From Gyrodactylus bullatarudis (Eukaryota; Platyhelminthes; Monogenea; Gyrodactylidea; Gyrodactylidae): a stretch of 64,000 nucleotides of DNA. A program made the position numbers and the translations under genes. The first letter of the stretch is position 1; each line of letters begins with the position of its first letter. The notes under the pieces are model-generated. The model did not search any database, was not told the DNA's origin, and worked only from the letters and a program-made list of their open reading frames with translations. Where the stretch lies: the NCBI GenBank assembly GCA_012064415.1, contig SSNU01000131.1:62001-126000 (forward strand). Reading direction: 5' to 3'. This document shows, one piece after another, positions 47,104 to 57,763 of this stretch.

Positions 47104-48723
47104 ATGAAAGTCTTTGAAACGAATCCACAGCAAATCAACAACTTCTATCAGCCAATGCATGAATCCTTCCAACCACAACAGCATCTTCAACAGACTACTC
47201 ACTTTATCGATAATACAAGTCAGATGCATCAACAGAATTCTCATCTAAGTTCTCCACCAACACAGACCTTGTCACCAAATAATATTAACAGTTTTCATAA
47301 TGGTTTTGTGGGCTATCAACCAGCTTACTTCAATCAGACACCGAGTATTCAAGACAAGAAGCAATTCAAGGTTGTCAAGAGTCTGAATAAGTCTTCAAGT
47401 AAAAGTGTTACATCAATTGTACGACCTAATACATCAGAAAATCAATTTGATAATGTCCTTAAAAGATACAATAACAGTACTATTTCTGCAATCGACAGTC
47501 ATCAAAATCATTTCCTTCAAAATATCTCTTCTCAGTGGGACATTAACGATTCAAAGCTCCCTAAAATTACCAACTTTGATGAATTTCAAACATGGCCCCA
47601 GGGCAGTGTATGTTATGCATATAACAAAAGCCTTTCTGAGGCTGCCAGACGTCATTCCAGTGGCTGGGCCATGAGAAATACAAATAATCATAATAGTCAG
47701 ATATTGAAAAAGAGTTGCCTTGGCGTCTTGATTTGTACAATCCAGGGTTGTGATTTGGCCATGCGACCTGCAATTTGCGACAAGGCGAGAATGCGGCAAC
47801 AGGGCAGAAAATGTCCAAAACCAAATTGTCCAGGCTTCATAAAAATTCAACGTTGTCGTGGACATGAGGGTTATCCAGTAACACATTTCTGGCGTGAGAT
47901 TAATGATACTGTTTATTTCCAAGCAAAAGGCAAGCATGACCATGGTAGACCTGACATAAAACCTGTTAGAGACACAGCAGCCAGAAGAAAACGTCAACTA
48001 GAAAAGGTTGGCGAAGTTAAGGCAAAAATATCAAAGTCAACAGAAGAAATACAATCAACATGGTCTAACTCGAGTCCTCTGACCCAAGAAAATGTTCACA
48101 GCTCTTCCTATCAATCAGAATACTTCCATGGCCAGCAACAAGACTCTTTCAACCTGTTTTCATCTCCATTGAAGAACCAAAATTTTATCAACAATTATTA
48201 TAATGAGTTGAATAGTAATAACAGTGCTCAGAGTACCTGGTCATATGATTACAGTCCATGGTTGAATCAAAACGACTTTAACAACAACAGAATCTACGAG
48301 AGTCCAGTTCAAGGTCTCTCGAGAACTCCACCAACTACAAACAGCCTGACTGATGTTAACACCTTTAACTTCAACAGTGTCAACTCAATCAACTCTCCCC
48401 TAGGCAATAATTCCTACAATTCTGGCAGTAATAATTTCCATCATGGCAGCTCTTCCTCATCACCAACAAGTTCACTCCATTTACTTTCTTCCTCTTCATT
48501 TGGCCAGATTAGTTCAGTTGGAGACTCATCGATAAACAATTTATTGAATACCAGCCTGAATAACATTAATAATTATCAGTTCAATAATTCCCTTGATTTC
48601 ATCAATGATACAAAAGTTGATGCATATTCTACCTCGGAGACCTCTACCACAAGTACCACTCATCGGCAGAGTGATCCAGTCAAATATCCAATCATGATGT
48701 CAAATACTCTAGACGTCATATAA
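47104..48723 (+). CDS. gcm: GCM-domain transcription factor, single exon, 539 aa
   Basis: The frame is intact from the ATG at 47104, about 35-60 bp after a TATA box, to the stop at 48723. Residues 145-300 form the GCM DNA-binding domain: it opens QWDINDSKLP, then has SGWAMRNTNNHNSQILKKSC, RPAICDKARMRQQG, CRGHEGYPVTHFWR and YFQAKGKHDHGRP, with the Cys and His residues that hold two zinc ions in this family. The segment between the first Cys pair and RPAICDK is about five residues shorter than in fly and mammalian members (C211 to C216, then four residues). The N-terminus (1-140) is Gln/Asn/Ser-rich, and the C-terminus (310-539) is Asn/Ser-rich low complexity, plausibly for activation. In flies GCM drives glial and blood-cell fate; that role is not shown here. 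Intronless structure could reflect an old retrocopy, but promoter elements in place and full conservation of the core argue for a working gene. AATAAA lies at 49303-49308. Confidence 0.93.
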   Translation: MKVFETNPQQINNFYQPMHESFQPQQHLQQTTHFIDNTSQMHQQNSHLSSPPTQTLSPNNINSFHNGFVGYQPAYFNQTPSIQDKKQFKVVKSLNKSSSKSVTSIVRPNTSENQFDNVLKRYNNSTISAIDSHQNHFLQNISSQWDINDSKLPKITNFDEFQTWPQGSVCYAYNKSLSEAARRHSSGWAMRNTNNHNSQILKKSCLGVLICTIQGCDLAMRPAICDKARMRQQGRKCPKPNCPGFIKIQRCRGHEGYPVTHFWREINDTVYFQAKGKHDHGRPDIKPVRDTAARRKRQLEKVGEVKAKISKSTEEIQSTWSNSSPLTQENVHSSSYQSEYFHGQQQDSFNLFSSPLKNQNFINNYYNELNSNNSAQSTWSYDYSPWLNQNDFNNNRIYESPVQGLSRTPPTTNSLTDVNTFNFNSVNSINSPLGNNSYNSGSNNFHHGSSSSSPTSSLHLLSSSSFGQISSVGDSSINNLLNTSLNNINNYQFNNSLDFINDTKVDAYSTSETSTTSTTHRQSDPVKYPIMMSNTLDVI

Positions 48724-50232
48724 TCGGGATGACTGGAATTTCATTCGAAAAACAAACAGGAACTTGTGATATTAGAAAAACCATGAGAAAATATTGTACA
48801 GATTATAATTATTATTAAAATGAGAAAATTACGCTATTTTAACCAGAATTCAGCTACGTAAAAAATTGTTTAAACTATTTACTAAAGAAATATAATATTT
48901 ATTTGTTTATTTAATCGAAAAATCAAGCTTCTTACTTAAATGAAATAGACAAGTTCAGAATTATATAGTTGATAGACAGGTCAAAAAACTACCAGATACG
49001 ATAATAATTATTATAATTGAAAAAGATTATGAAAATTTGAATCAAGATCTTATATTTTGGACCCTTGCACTTATTTTGAGATCGAAGAAGGTTAATTACT
49101 TTTTTCAAATTATTTATGAATTTTTGAATTTTATGTATAGCAAGCCAAAATAATTCATCGATACAGACTGAAGTTTAAGAAGTAATTTTGAATAATCAGT
49201 GAAAAACTTGGTTTCCAAATATCCGGTTCATTTATTGCTGAATTTCATAAAAAGTTTGATGATGTTAAAGCTAAGTTCTTCTTAAGTTATCATTGAGAAA
49301 GAAATAAAATTATCTTGGATACAAAAAGTGTTGCTGCAATAAAAAGAATCTTACAAACTCTCACAGCATGTTTGTTAAATAAGACTCTTTTTGAAATCTT
49401 CGCCTGCATAACGACAAATTGAAATAAACTTGTAAAAACAATGATTTATCATAGAGGTTAGAGTGTAATTTCCTTTTTGAAATTATCTAGCTAAAGAAAA
49501 GTTTGGCTCGTCGTGATTTTGGTCTTTTAAGTTATCCATTGTATTAATTAATAGAAAATCTACATCCATTCTTCAGTGTAACCAATTTCATCTTCTTCTG
49601 AAGAAGAGGAATATTCTTTTTTGTTTCAATTAGAAAAATTTGGCAAACTCCATTTTTCCTCATGTCATGTTTTATTGCAAACTATAGCTTGACATAGTAG
49701 GTAAACCTTGAAAGATTTCTTGGAAGAAAAAAAAGAGAACTGAAAGAAGGTGCCTTCTCCATGATGTCTCTCTATTCAATTGAGTTTTCAAATGTAAAAA
49801 AATGTTTATGAAGTGGGGGAGGGGACAGAATTTTCCCCTCAACTCTCATCATATGAGTAGATTTTCAAAATTTTCTCAACATGACTACGTAACATTGAAG
49901 CCTCTAACTACTACTCATCTTTGGGTTGCCATGTTAAAGATTTGAATTATTACGTTCTTTCCTGAAAGATTTTTTGATTTTTGCCCATTTCTCATGTTTA
50001 TTTTTCGAATTTCAACTCTGAGTATGTTGCCAAATAGTTCGTTTACACGAAATGCAATTCATGCTAGGTACTTTTTTTATTGACGTAAACATCAAATTAT
50101 AAAATCATTTTTGGATGGAATATATATCGACGAAAAAAAGATTTCTTAATCCATTCGGCATGAACGTACAAATAAAATGTTAGAAAGAACTTTTTTAGAA
50201 GCAACATCGAAATTCAAATTATTCATATCCCA
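48724..50232. other. GCM 3' UTR and intergenic
   Basis: Poly(A) signals AATAAA at 49303-49308 and 49338-49343 are the likely 3' end. No other feature. Confidence 0.45.
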
Positions 50233-50392
50233 CCTAATTGATATGAAGATAAGATAATTTAAAAACTAGTTTTTAGATTATCTAGTTGTGAGATTCTTAA
50301 ACTTTTTGTGTTCCTGACTATCCGAACATAAAAATTCAGTTTTTTGTAAAAAAATGTAAATTCTCATCTTCATATTACTGTAATTAGGTTTA
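50233..50392. mobile_element. Minimal foldback MITE, 160 bp
   Basis: Starts CCTAATTGATATGAAGATAA and ends TTCTCATCTTCATATTACTG, then TAATTAGG. Both tips are present, but the element is reduced to roughly one third of the usual size. Confidence 0.65.
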
Positions 50393-53300
50393 TAAAAAAC
50401 TCAATAAATTCATTTGTCTAAACTTGATTATTTTGTTTGTAGAATCCTTTTTCTGTTAACTACTAAAACATTTTAAACATTAGTGAAAAATGTGTCAACT
50501 TGTTTTTTATTCTAATTGTACCAATCAATGTTTTTCAGCCTACTCCAGGTAACGAGTAATTAATGTATCTGCTAATTTATTTAATATGTTACAGAAATTC
50601 ATTGTTATTTGTCTCTCTTCTGATGTAACCAAGATCTCGGTGTTGATTGAAAAACACTGACTTTAATAACTAACACTTTGAAAAATAACTCTTTTTAAAA
50701 TTCTCTACAACTAAACCATGACAACTAAAAGATTAATAACAAGGATATTTTAGAGGTCAGGTATATATAAAGAGTAATCAGTGTGTTTGGGGTGTAATTA
50801 ATCATTATGAAAAGTGAAAAAATAGTAGTTTTCCCTTAAACACTGAGCAGTGAGCACCTCGTTAATGACAAGTTGAGGAGGAAAAAGATTTATTTCTTCA
50901 ACTCGATTTTGACATGGCAAAAAAAGTGGCGGTCAATTTCATTTTTCATGATCTGATAACCCAAATATGACCATCACTTTGTTCTTGCGTTGTTTTTGTT
51001 GCTGGCATGAATTAACTTTTGGACAGATTTCATTTCACGCTCCACTCAATGTTATAATAATAATATTTCTTGCATGTCATAATTATGACTTTCTAATTAT
51101 CCTAGCGACGGAAATATTTGTTACTATCGCTCAACTGATTGCAAACCAGAACTGAATGAATGACAGCACCTTGAAAAGAAACTTTCTCTACTTAATTAGA
51201 GGTTTCCCTTTGGAGAAGAGAATAATTATAATTTTTCGGTTTGAAAAACATGCTGATAAAACTTGATTTTCTCCAGAAATCAATGAAGATTGTGGAACAG
51301 GTTTTGTTTAAGTACCGTTTTTGAAAATTGTCCTGTCTTGTTTTTTTCAGATTCGGAATCTGCTTGATATTTTACTCGGTTCATCGCAAAAGAATTCCTT
51401 GAATTATTTTTTCGATTATCATCTGATTATCAAAAAACTTCGTGTATCTCCATTGCTCCAACTAATTCATGCTTTCCATCGAAAGACCCTTGTTGCTATA
51501 TCTGGTTTATAGATCCTGTCAGAGAATAGTTTTTATTACTAAAATTCCTCTCTACACTCAAAAGCTATACTTCGATTCTATATTTTCTTGATTATGATTT
51601 GAGAAAACTTGTATTTATATGTGTTATTTAAGATCTAAGCTTGATTGAATAAGTCTTCTACTAATGAGAAATTTAACTTTTCTAAAAGATAAAGGTTTGA
51701 GAATCAAATTGATTTCTGCTCATGGTTTCCTTATTAATCATTTGATATCAAATGAAACAGATTCTGCTTATTTGCCTCTGATTTGTAATAGGAATATTTT
51801 TCATGATTTCAAAAAATTGTATATTTTTCAATCTTTGGTTATTTTAGTTATTTCAAAATAATTTTAATGCATCTAATTCATCTGAACACGATATTAATCA
51901 AGAATTAGTTTTTAAGTTGTTAATAAATTCTAATTAACTAATTAGAATTCACTTATTTTGATTGAAAGGATCATTAAATTTAGGTTCTTCATTCAGTGGA
52001 TTCCTTGTTATTATAATAATAATTCATCTGAATATGATGAGAAGGTTGGGAGGGTTCTTTGAATCGGTAACAAATTAAGTAGATTATTTGTAAGCGTGCT
52101 CAATCAAATCTTCTATCCTAATTCGCTATCGGGAAAATAAAATGACTTGAACTAAAAAAGGCAATATCACAAAAATCAGCACGTGTATCCTGTGTGAGTA
52201 GTGCGCCTAAGTATAATACAGTTAGAAGGGGCAGATATATTTCCTTCTTTTTCTTTTAATGTGAAGTATGAGAAGTGAATGGGGATACTCCTAAATAAAT
52301 TAGACGTACATTTCCAGTGTGTATGTGTTCAGTAACCGTAGTAACATTAAATTTTTAGTAGATGATGAGAGAAAGTTATTCTATCCTCCGTACTCCTCCC
52401 CCAAAGGCAAAAATCTCACAAGATCTCGATAAATTAAGCTTATTAATTTTGATACATGGAAGAATTCATTATTTATAAAAAAATAATTTTCCTTTCAAGT
52501 TGAAAAACGAAAAACAGAGCGGAATAGTAGAAAGAAAAACATCCCAAACATGAATTTCATTTGAGGTAAGTAAAAAATGTGAAATTTTGACATTAAAGGG
52601 TTCTTAAGACCCAGCGAATTTCTTTTCAAGCGATATTGCTGAGATTGAAAATTCTTTATGGTTTCATAAATCTGCAACATTTTTCAAAATCCAACTTTTA
52701 GTTCAGGAGACCGAAATTTTCAAAAAATGCACGAGAGTAAATGCTAGAACTCACGGAGTAATAATATTAATTGGGATCACGGTACTCTACCCACTGTGCC
52801 ATACCTGTGTTAAATTAATTTTATAATAATGATACCCAAATTCCATTACTTTTCTTTAAGAAATGTTGGAGTATTTTTAAATGCATAAAGTTTCAAATGC
52901 TTAAAATGATGTTATATCCTATTAAATTCATTAAGGAGTTGAGCAGTTCTATAGCGTAGCGTTAGTTCTCATAGTTAATTCGAAAGAATATTTTATTCGG
53001 CCTGGAGGATGATTTTGATTAAAAATTAGCAAATTTGAAACGTCCTCTCTCTATATATATTTTTTTCATCAAATGTATAAGAAGTTAAAAAGAGACGAAA
53101 AACGATAGATTACCTTGAACATCTTTTGACTTCCACAAGAAAGTGTAGATTTTATGAAACCCACTTCAACCTTGAAAGGTAATACAATGAAAATGTAGAT
53201 GAATTCGAGAAATAAGGCTTAGTTTAACAAAGATCTCAATTCGCTTCACTGATCAACCTGACTCTTTCCCTCTTTGCTTTTATTATGGGCTAACGTGATT

Positions 53301-55795
53301 TTAAAGATTTATTTGATTTTTATTTAGATATAAAATTGCTTAAGCCTGACCTTGACAACGAGTTTTCAACGTTTTTTCCCATTTCAAATCCTTCCACCAG
53401 TTCCTGAATGGTAGTAACTAGGCGATGAAAACTTTTTTTTTCTTCTAAAAAGTGTATTCTTTCAGTTGACACATATATATACCTGAAAAATCCTAAAGGG
53501 ATTAGGAATCATCATAGCGTGCATTCGAGTAATCAAGATGTAAATTTTTTATTATTACATTTTATCCTAATTTTGAGATTAGACCTCCGAATTATTATGA
53601 TAAGATCAAAATTTTATTCCCTAATCCGAATTCGAAAGGAATGATAGTAATTTCTAATGGTACGAAAAAATCATTAATCTTGAGATAAACATTTAAAGAT
53701 TAGATTTTGACTCAAGAAAAAATAAGTAAATAATTTGATAAAAACAACTGAATTTCTGAGTTGAATACCCACGAATAGATCGACCTATAGAGCTAATTTT
53801 CTTTCAATTTTTATTCTTTAATATAGCTCTTCTCAATGGATATAATTCAAAAGACATACTTTCACCGAGATCAGTTCAAATTGACGGTTCTTTCGAAAAC
53901 TAAATAGTGACAATTCATTTCTTTCTTTACTGGTGATCCGAGAAAATAACGCTGGATCCCTCTCACATCTTGAAATCAACTAAAAATTTCAACTAAAAGT
54001 TCAAAAACATGGAAAATTTTTAATGTCTCCAATTTTCTTTAAAAAGATTTTTTCTCCTAAATCGTTGGAATTTAATTTTGATCGAATATAAATCGATGTT
54101 TACAGAATATATTTTGGGTAAATTACCAAGAGTTTTTTGCAAAATGAATGTGTACTCTTGAATCTTGATGATCTTTAAACTCTTTTCGTCTCAAGTGCGA
54201 AACTCTTGATTATTTATCTGATAAATATAAATAATTGTACTGATCGAAAATAAATTCCGTCAAGAAGTGATGGTTATCTACATGATTTATCCAACAGGAA
54301 TAGTATTTTATTTAAGCCCAACTTCTCTTGCATGTTGTCGATAAGATGCTTTATTAGCGATAAATAAATAGAGAAAAATAATTCCCATGTAATTGTTGCC
54401 AACCACCAACCAGTTACACACTAGGATATAATAATATTTTGAGCCATCATCGACTATTACACACGTGGAAAATTTCCTAACAGTATTTCTTCTGTAACCT
54501 TGAGAGATTAGGATAGAAGAAAAAGAAAAAAAACAAAAGCAACTAGAATGACAGGATAAGAGATCCTTCATGATAACGTTCTTAGTTATACACTATTTAA
54601 GATGGATTTAAGAAGTTACAACACAGTAAAATCTATTTGACCCATTCAAAAATGCAGGTGAAAAATGTTTCGTATTCAAATACATTTTCATTTGTTTCCA
54701 ACTACGCTCCGGTTATTGTTGATCATGTTAGTTGAGAGATATTTTTTTCACATTGCAACGAATACATAAAATTCAGGTGGAATTTTTAGGTTTCATTGAA
54801 AGAAGATCTAACAATTAAAACTCTCAGCCATTGGTATTCCAAAAGTTTCGCCAGTGATTGTCTTTACACGACTTCTACAGTGATGCGAAAAAATTATCAA
54901 AGGATTTCTGTATTCATGATCTCATTCAATCTGATTGAATAAAACCTATCATGAATAAATACTCATGTAAAATTTGTCGTACACTTATCACTTTGTGTCA
55001 TAACTGTCACTTTTATTGTTAGAGCCTCAAAAAGTATTAAAATGCTTATTTTTCTTCTGTTCTAAAAAAAAAGATTTCTTATTATGGCACCAGGGTTCAA
55101 AATTATCGAAGTTAGATCTTAAAATGTATTATTTTGAAGATGAGGTATTAATGAACTAAATCATTTTTGAAAAAAATTTTTTGAGGTAGAGAGCTGATTT
55201 TTATTGTTTTACAATTTTCTAACCTCAAAAATAGCCTTGAAGAGAATAATTTCGAAATTATCTCGATGTTTTAGTTTAATTTCAACATTAAAATTGGTTT
55301 TAAACAGTACTCACCGGATAAGCCTATACAATGGGTAATTAAAAAGCTCACGAAACAGCTCTGACGGAATGATGCAAGATGTTTTGTTCGAACTGGATCT
55401 AAAGTCATGGAGGTTACAAAATTAAATAATCGTTCGTTCGATACTGTTTTCAAAAATTTTTACAAATAAAAAGCTAGATGACTGTTGTTACAAACCTACT
55501 CCCATATATTCGGGAATTTGAGCGAGACAAAATCTACAAATAAAAATGCAATCTATAAGGTTCCAAGAAACAAAAGAGGAAGGTGTTCAATTTGTGAATC
55601 GTTTATTCCTGTGAAATTTCTGTAGTGTAAAAGCTGTTTTTCTCTCAAATCATGCAAATATAAAATTAATATATGGACTCATAAATTATTATAATTTGAA
55701 AAATATTTTAGCTCAAAATCAGATAACTAGCTAAGTTACATGGATGGAATATTTGAATGAAAATAATTATGAAAGAAAAAAAATCATTCTTCTAA
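50393..55795. other. Long intergenic region, nothing firm
   Basis: Several open frames of about 60-87 codons (for example 51321-51512 and 51664-51861 plus, 54308-54571 minus) lack recognised motifs, splice support or poly(A) context. No structural repeat of note. Confidence 0.4.
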
Positions 55796-55960
55796 CTCAA
55801 TTTTTCGGAAAGTCAAATTTTACCACCCTACAGTACCAGTGTAGGGTACATGCCAAATTTATGAACTAGATAATGACCATTAGAAGATCGAACCATGAAA
55901 TATTGAAAAAAATCACATCAAATTTATTGAGTGGGTTCATTGAAAGGTTTGATTGATATG
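55796..55960 (-). mobile_element. Fragment of the TTAACCCTT MITE
   Basis: The reverse complement matches about 8870-9062 (CCTTTCAAT..., AAATTTGATG.GATTT, GGGTGGTAAAATTTGACTTT), with many substitutions. Only one end is present. Confidence 0.5.
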
Positions 55961-57209
55961 TATAAATCACATTTTCTCTAATATTGTTAATTTTTCGAAA
56001 TTGACCGTATATTTCGAGGTTATTCAGAATATATTTAATGTTATTGTGACGTGAAAATCTGATTTAAAAAGATCATAGAGTGTCCAATAATTCAAAATTG
56101 ATCATTTCTTGTAGTAAAATTCATTGAAATATGTTGGCGCGAATTTGAAAATATGACAATTGAAATCTTGCACATGTAAATAAAACATAAAACCCAAGGT
56201 TCACTAGGAATTTTTTAATCTATAAAAAGTATAAACTCGAAAAGTTATAATTAATCAAGTCTTACCCTACTGTATATGAGTAATATTCATTGAATATTCA
56301 AATATTTAAAATCTATCTGAAGGAAAAAATTCCCTGCTGATTAGGAAAAATCTTGCAATTTAAACAAGTCAATACTGTAATTGCAGATGGGATTAATTAT
56401 TGGATTATCTCTTTCAAGAAAGAATATTTATTATCAGATCCAAGATTATGTTAATCTAGTTAAGGCTAAATACTGAAATGAAGAAACAATAGGTCCTCAC
56501 CCTCCACCCCCATCCAAATAAAAAGGTGATGACCATCATCACAGTGAAAGTACAATGAAAAATGTCCATCTTCTCGTATTAAAGAGTACTCTATGTTGGA
56601 AAACCTCTTTTAAAAACCACTACTAGTACAATTAACATGTAATAATGGATAATGTAGAGTAGATTTTATATTTTTAAAAACAATACAGCTTTTATTAAGC
56701 TGAAAGCCGTAGTTGGTGAAGGAGTCGTCTATCTCTAACTCTCTCTCTCGCTCTTCTCAAGATAGATGGACGTAGGGATAGAGGTGAAGGACATCATCCT
56801 ATTCATACAACTAGATGTTGCCCGGGGAAGATTTAATTGTCTAAGCAATGTGATTGACGTTTGGACAAAAACCATCTAATCTAAGGAGAATATCAATACT
56901 TGAGAATATTATACTTGAGTAAATTGAATGCTGAAAAGCCATCGTTATCAATATGGCTAAAGTTATTCTTTGTCATAGAGATACTTCAACCCAAGATATC
57001 TGCTCAGTCGACTTATTTTAATTTATTAAATTACACAAAATAAAAAATATTAAATAATTTTGTATTGTTACTTAAAAGTAGTCATTTAAATATTTGAATT
57101 TTTAATCTAATTATTATTTAGTTTTGGAAATTACAAAGCCTATTTTATAAGCCTCTAATCTATAAATAAAGGATTCTGAGAATTCACTTCGCCAAAGTTA
57201 TCAATCCCT
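55961..57209. other. Intergenic with CT-rich tract
   Basis: A CTCTCTCTCTCGCTCTTCTC tract lies near 56740. No gene recognised. Confidence 0.35.
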
Positions 57210-57430
57210 TTTGCCGAATCCATCAGCGGACAAGTAAAATAAATCGAAAGGATTCAATTTCTCTGGCTCAGATCCTGCCTTGAACTATCAGAATGACAGT
57301 CCATACGGCTTCCTTTTTAGCAAACGTTTATTAGATCTCAGATTATGTCTATCCATATTACTCCCCCTCGTAGACCGTTTTTATATTGACCTATAGATAT
57401 TTGAAAAACATGAAAATATCCCAGATAACC
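57210..57430 (+). pseudogene. Non-LTR retrotransposon fragment
   Basis: In translation RIQFLWLRSCLELSE and, in a shifted frame, KRLLDLRLCLSILLPLVDRF resemble the thumb region of the fragment at 3370-3650. The nucleotide phrases CTCAGATCCTG and AACCATA...TTTTTGTAA are shared. Short, frame-broken and inactive. Confidence 0.45.
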
Positions 57431-57504
57431 ATACATTTTTGTAATTATTCACTATGCCAAAAGTCTATAATTTAAAAAAATGAACAAATTGGCCTGAAAA
57501 ATGG

Positions 57505-57510
57505 TTTATT
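57505..57510 (-). terminator. Poly(A) signal of oxidase gene
   Basis: TTTATT on the plus strand (AATAAA on the minus), about 254 bp beyond the stop at 57764. It is the nearest canonical signal. Confidence 0.45.
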
Positions 57511-57763
57511 GATTCAATTTAATAGCTAGTATTTATATAAAAAAGAAATGTATATTACATGATAATAGGGTTGGGCAAATCTTTTTCTAAATTTCACATC
57601 AAAAATGTTTGTATCATACAATATATGCGATAAATAAAAAAATGGCTTTTACAAAAAATATTAGTAAGGATATAATAGAATACTTGAATTTTGAAGTTGA
57701 AAAAAACGAATCATCAATTTGGAAAAATTAACAGCATTCCTTTACTTTGTTGGGAAAGGGTGT

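Noticed and set aside
51321..51861. Two successive frames of 63 and 65 codons
   Set aside because: No motif, no compatible splice phases between them, no poly(A) context.
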